This document shows positions 61,205 to 64,000 of a stretch of DNA of 64,000 bases, piece by piece. The notes below the pieces were generated by a model, which searched no databases, had not been told where the DNA came from, and saw only the letters and a program-made list of their open reading frames with translations. Both the position numbers and the translations under genes were made by a program. Numbering within the stretch: the stretch's first letter is position 1; each line of letters begins with the position of its first letter. Source of the stretch: Paenibacillus sp. FSL M7-0420 (lineage in GTDB: Bacteria > Bacillota > Bacilli > Paenibacillales > Paenibacillaceae); the NCBI RefSeq assembly GCF_038002345.1, contig NZ_JBBOCJ010000001.1, positions 2,294,001 to 2,358,000 of the forward strand, read 5' to 3'.

Positions 61205-63157
61205 ATGAATATTATGACAGTGGAACATCTCTCCAAGAGCTACGGGGAGAAAACCCTGTTCCGTGATGCCTCCTTTGGCATGGACGACAGGGATAAGATA
61301 GGCGTAATTGGCGTCAATGGCACGGGAAAATCAACCTTTCTGAAGATTATCGCCGGGCTCGATACAGCAGATGAGGGGCAGATTAGCATCGGCAATAATG
61401 TGCGGGTGCAGTTCCTGGCCCAGAATCCGCCTTATGAGCCTGGAAATACGGTCTTGCAGCAGGTATTTGCCGGAGAGGACCCGGAGCTTGCGACGATGCG
61501 GGAATACATGGAGGTGATGTCTCTCCTGGAGCAGAATCCGGGAGACTCAGGGCTGGAGAGCAGGCTTGTCCGGATTGGACAGGCCATCGACGCCGCCGGC
61601 ACCTGGCAGCTGGAGAGTGAGGCGAAGACGGTCCTCACGAAGCTGGGGATTACCCGCTTCGATGCGCGGATGGAGAGCCTGTCGGGTGGACAGCGCAAGC
61701 GCGTAGCGCTGGCGGCGGCACTGATTACACCGTCGGAGCTGCTGATTCTGGATGAGCCTACCAACCATATTGATACGGATTCCGTAGCCTGGCTGGAGCA
61801 GTATCTGCAGAAGCGGCGCGGGGCGCTGCTGATGGTAACGCATGACCGTTATTTCCTGGAACGGGTAGCCAGTGTAATGCTTGAGCTGGACGGCGGGAAT
61901 CTGTACCGGTATGAAGCGAACTATTCGCGGTTCCTGGAGCTGAAGGCAGACCGTGAAGAACGGGAGGCATCGGCCGAGCAGAAGCGCAAGAATCTGCTGC
62001 GCACCGAGCTGGCCTGGATTCGCCGCGGGGCTAAGGCCCGCTCCACGAAGCAGAAGGCGCGGATCGACCGCTTCGAGAAGCTCAAGGAGAGCACGGGAGG
62101 CGCATCGGCGTCATCTATGGATATCTCTGTAGCCTCCACCAGACTGGGCCGCAAAATCATTGAGATTCAGAATCTCACCAAATCGCTGGATGGCCGGACC
62201 TTAATCAAGGATCTGAATTATATTGCTGTGCCGCAGGACCGCGTGGGGATTGTCGGCAAGAACGGCAGCGGCAAGTCCACGCTGCTTAACCTGATTGCCG
62301 GTAAGCTTACCCCGGACAGCGGTGAGGTGCAGCTCGGGACAACCGTGAAGCTGGGCTATTTCACCCAGGAGCATCAGGACATGGATCTCAGCCTGCGGGC
62401 GATCGAGTATGTGAAGGAAGAAGCCGAGATCATCAAGACCGCAGACGGCAGTGTCATCACCGCCGGGCAAATGCTGGAGCGCTTCCTGTTCCCGCCCGCG
62501 ATGCAGTGGACGCCAATCTCCAAGCTGTCCGGCGGCGAGAAAAGACGTCTCTACCTGCTGCGTGTCCTCATGGGAGCGCCGAACGTGCTGCTGCTCGATG
62601 AGCCGACGAATGATCTGGACATCGGTACACTCGCTGTGCTGGAGGACTACCTCGATGAATTCCCTGGCGTCGTCTTCACGGTATCGCATGACCGTTACTT
62701 CCTGGACCGCACCGTGGATAAGCTGATTGCCTTCGAGGATGGGGGCATCCGCCTGCATGTCGGCGACTATAGCGAATATGAAGAGTGGCTGGCGAAGAAC
62801 GTCCCTTCGGGCAGCGGGAACTCCGGCAAGGCAGAAGGCGGCTCCGGCCGCAGCGCCAGCGGGACGGGTGCTGCCGCTGCTGAGCAGGGCGGGAATGCAC
62901 AGGCCGGGTCAGCGCCGCGCGAGAAGCTGAAATTCACCTTCAAGGAGCAGCGTGAGTATGAGGGGATCGATGAGGCTATTGAACAGGCGGAGCAGCATCT
63001 GACGGATATCTCGGCACAGATGGAAGCGGCCTTCGCTGACTCCGGCAGACTCCAGGAGCTGGTGGAGAAGCAGCGGCAGGGCGAGGCAGAGCTGGAGCGC
63101 CTGATGGAGCGCTGGACGTATCTGAGTGAGCTGGCGGAGAAGATCGCGGGTAAGTAG
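61205..63157 (+). CDS. uup: ABC-F ATPase, Uup type
   Basis: A 650-residue soluble protein with two ABC modules. The first has Walker A GVNGTGKSTFLKIIAG, signature LSGGQRKRVALAAALI and Walker B LLILDEPTNHID; the second has GKNGSGKSTLLNLIAG, LSGGEKRRLYLLRVLMG and VLLLDEPTNDLD. A linker of basic helices (~240-300) joins them. A Ser/Gly/Ala spacer leads to a C-terminal coiled coil (~590-650), the Uup-type CTD that binds nucleic acid. ABC-F proteins work on the ribosome, and Uup is linked to ribosome assembly and DNA junctions. ATG 61205 has GAGG upstream. Confidence 0.92.
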   Translation: MNIMTVEHLSKSYGEKTLFRDASFGMDDRDKIGVIGVNGTGKSTFLKIIAGLDTADEGQISIGNNVRVQFLAQNPPYEPGNTVLQQVFAGEDPELATMREYMEVMSLLEQNPGDSGLESRLVRIGQAIDAAGTWQLESEAKTVLTKLGITRFDARMESLSGGQRKRVALAAALITPSELLILDEPTNHIDTDSVAWLEQYLQKRRGALLMVTHDRYFLERVASVMLELDGGNLYRYEANYSRFLELKADREEREASAEQKRKNLLRTELAWIRRGAKARSTKQKARIDRFEKLKESTGGASASSMDISVASTRLGRKIIEIQNLTKSLDGRTLIKDLNYIAVPQDRVGIVGKNGSGKSTLLNLIAGKLTPDSGEVQLGTTVKLGYFTQEHQDMDLSLRAIEYVKEEAEIIKTADGSVITAGQMLERFLFPPAMQWTPISKLSGGEKRRLYLLRVLMGAPNVLLLDEPTNDLDIGTLAVLEDYLDEFPGVVFTVSHDRYFLDRTVDKLIAFEDGGIRLHVGDYSEYEEWLAKNVPSGSGNSGKAEGGSGRSASGTGAAAAEQGGNAQAGSAPREKLKFTFKEQREYEGIDEAIEQAEQHLTDISAQMEAAFADSGRLQELVEKQRQGEAELERLMERWTYLSELAEKIAGK

Positions 63158-63193
63158 GTAAGCAGCAACGCTTAGAAAGGGGCCGGTGACCCA

Positions 63194-63688
63194 GTGACTG
63201 TGACTCATACGATAGAAGAAGCCGTGCAGCTGCGCTCCTCTGGCCAAGCTGAAGAAGCGAGGAACATGCTGTTACAGCTACTCTCAGAGGGCGACAGTAC
63301 TGCTGAGCTGCATTATCAGCTGGCATGGACGCATGATGTGTTGGGCTTGGAGCGTGAGGCGGTAGCTTATTACGAGCAGAGTCTTGCCTTAGGTCTTCCA
63401 GATGCGGAGCAGAAGGCAGGCGCGATGCTGGGTCTGGGCAGTACGTACCGGACGCTCGGGCAGTATGCGGAGTCCCGTGCGCTCCTGGAGCAGGGTGTGC
63501 TTGAATTCCCGCAACGGGCGGAATTCAAGGCTTTTCTGGCCATGACGCTGCATAATCTCGGTGCACACACCGAAGCCATGGAGCTGCTGCTTACCTTACT
63601 TGCGGATACATCCGCCGATCCCGGTATCCGGGATTACCGTAAGGCCATCAAGTACTATGCGGACAAGCTGGAGCAGGTATGGCCTTAA
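63194..63688 (+). CDS. Tetratricopeptide-repeat protein
   Basis: 164 residues composed of helical pairs. TPR-like units are seen at AVQLRSSGQAEEARNMLLQLL, LHYQLAWTHDVLGLEREAVAYYEQSLALG, AGAMLGLGSTYRTLGQYAESRALLEQGV and AFLAMTLHNLGAHTEAMELLLTLL, about three to four repeats. It should be a small cytoplasmic protein-binding scaffold. GTG 63194 has GGGG at ~10 nt. It follows Uup by 36 bp and may be in the same operon. Confidence 0.85.
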   Translation: MTVTHTIEEAVQLRSSGQAEEARNMLLQLLSEGDSTAELHYQLAWTHDVLGLEREAVAYYEQSLALGLPDAEQKAGAMLGLGSTYRTLGQYAESRALLEQGVLEFPQRAEFKAFLAMTLHNLGAHTEAMELLLTLLADTSADPGIRDYRKAIKYYADKLEQVWP

Positions 63689-63695
63689 CCGGGGG

Positions 63696-63860
63696 ATGCA
63701 ACATCTCACTTGTCATCTCAGCTCTAATCCTCAAAGTCAGAGGGTTATGCGAAAATCCTGCCCAAAATGCAACATCTCACTCGTTATCTCAGCTCTAATC
63801 CGCAAATGTTGCACAAAATGCAGGATAAATCCTCCCTGGAGCCGGTGGGCGGGGGAATTG
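63696..63860. repeat. Imperfect intergenic tandem repeat (two units plus part)
   Basis: ATGCAACATCTCACTTGTCA (63696) recurs as ATGCAACATCTCACTCGTTA (63777), an 81-bp step, each followed by TCTCAGCTCTAATCC. A partial third (AAAATGCAGGATAAATCC) follows. The 312-bp end gap (63689-64000) holds this and a minus-strand terminator; no gene is seen in it. Confidence 0.6.
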
Positions 63861-63960
63861 TTGCAATTTATGCAGGAATCCCTGCAAATGTCCAATTATG
63901 GGCGGGCCAGGTTGCAATAGTTGCAACATTTCGGCCTGGTCAAGATTAATATAGTCTACT

Positions 63961-64000
63961 AAAAAGGCAGCACCAGCTATTTACATGAGCTGGTGCTGCC
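63961..64000 (-). terminator. Minus-strand intrinsic terminator at the window edge
   Basis: GGCAGCACCAGCT (63966-63978) pairs perfectly with AGCTGGTGCTGCC (63988-64000). On the minus strand the stem is followed by TTTTT. It most likely ends a minus-strand gene that lies beyond the window. Confidence 0.75.

Overview
The window looks like a chromosomal segment of a Paenibacillus-type Firmicute. The evidence is strong AGGAGG-type ribosome binding sites with many TTG/GTG starts, mid-to-high G+C coding sequence, several YesM/YesN-type two-component systems (receiver fused to an AraC domain) next to LplB/YtcP- and UgpA/UgpE-type sugar importers, a Bacillus-style Zur regulon, a hemE-hemH-hemY cluster, YtxH, RacE and an Uup-type ABC-F protein. 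No rRNA, tRNA, prophage, insertion sequence or CRISPR array was seen.

Layout. 1-12.4 kb: carbohydrate region with the 3' end of a response regulator, a ROK kinase and a long mannose-6-phosphate isomerase (minus strand), an AraC regulator, then response regulator - solute-binding lipoprotein - two permeases - histidine kinase, with a cre-like site before the lipoprotein gene. 12.4-16.2 kb: ECF sigma factor, small membrane protein and ABC exporter operon behind an ECF-type promoter. 16.4-19.4 kb: orphan five-PAS hybrid histidine kinase. 19.5-28.0 kb: zinc-starvation island. Four Zur-box-like palindromes precede a NusG-domain-II protein, a cysteine-poor ribosomal protein L33 with a ZigA-type COG0523 GTPase, and znuCBA ending in a cysteine-poor S14. 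A divergent operon carries a second COG0523 GTPase and YcgR/YcgQ-like membrane proteins. 28.1-34.4 kb: housekeeping and small genes, including glutamate racemase and a LysM/M14 peptidoglycan peptidase.

34.4-47.0 kb: an uncharacterised saccharide locus with two FAD-dependent oxidoreductases, ABC importer genes, a YesMN-type two-component system and a secreted parallel beta-helix protein. Three transcription units in it share a promoter layout with identical spacing, so one regulator probably controls all three. The locus lies between two direct copies of a 38-nt element. A 51-bp minisatellite of ten units and a C-rich tract lie at its left edge.

47.0-64.0 kb: small metal/Fe-S-like proteins, then a possibly acquired nuclease-fold-like gene bracketed by two arrays of the same 51-52 bp repeat. 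After these come an RlmL-type rRNA methyltransferase, an O-methyltransferase, an MFS transporter, heme genes, a CapA protein, a glycerophosphodiesterase, a fumarylacetoacetase-family enzyme, a DUF92 protein, a TetR regulator, Uup and a TPR protein. All functional calls come from reading sequence and recalled family motifs; no database search was run.
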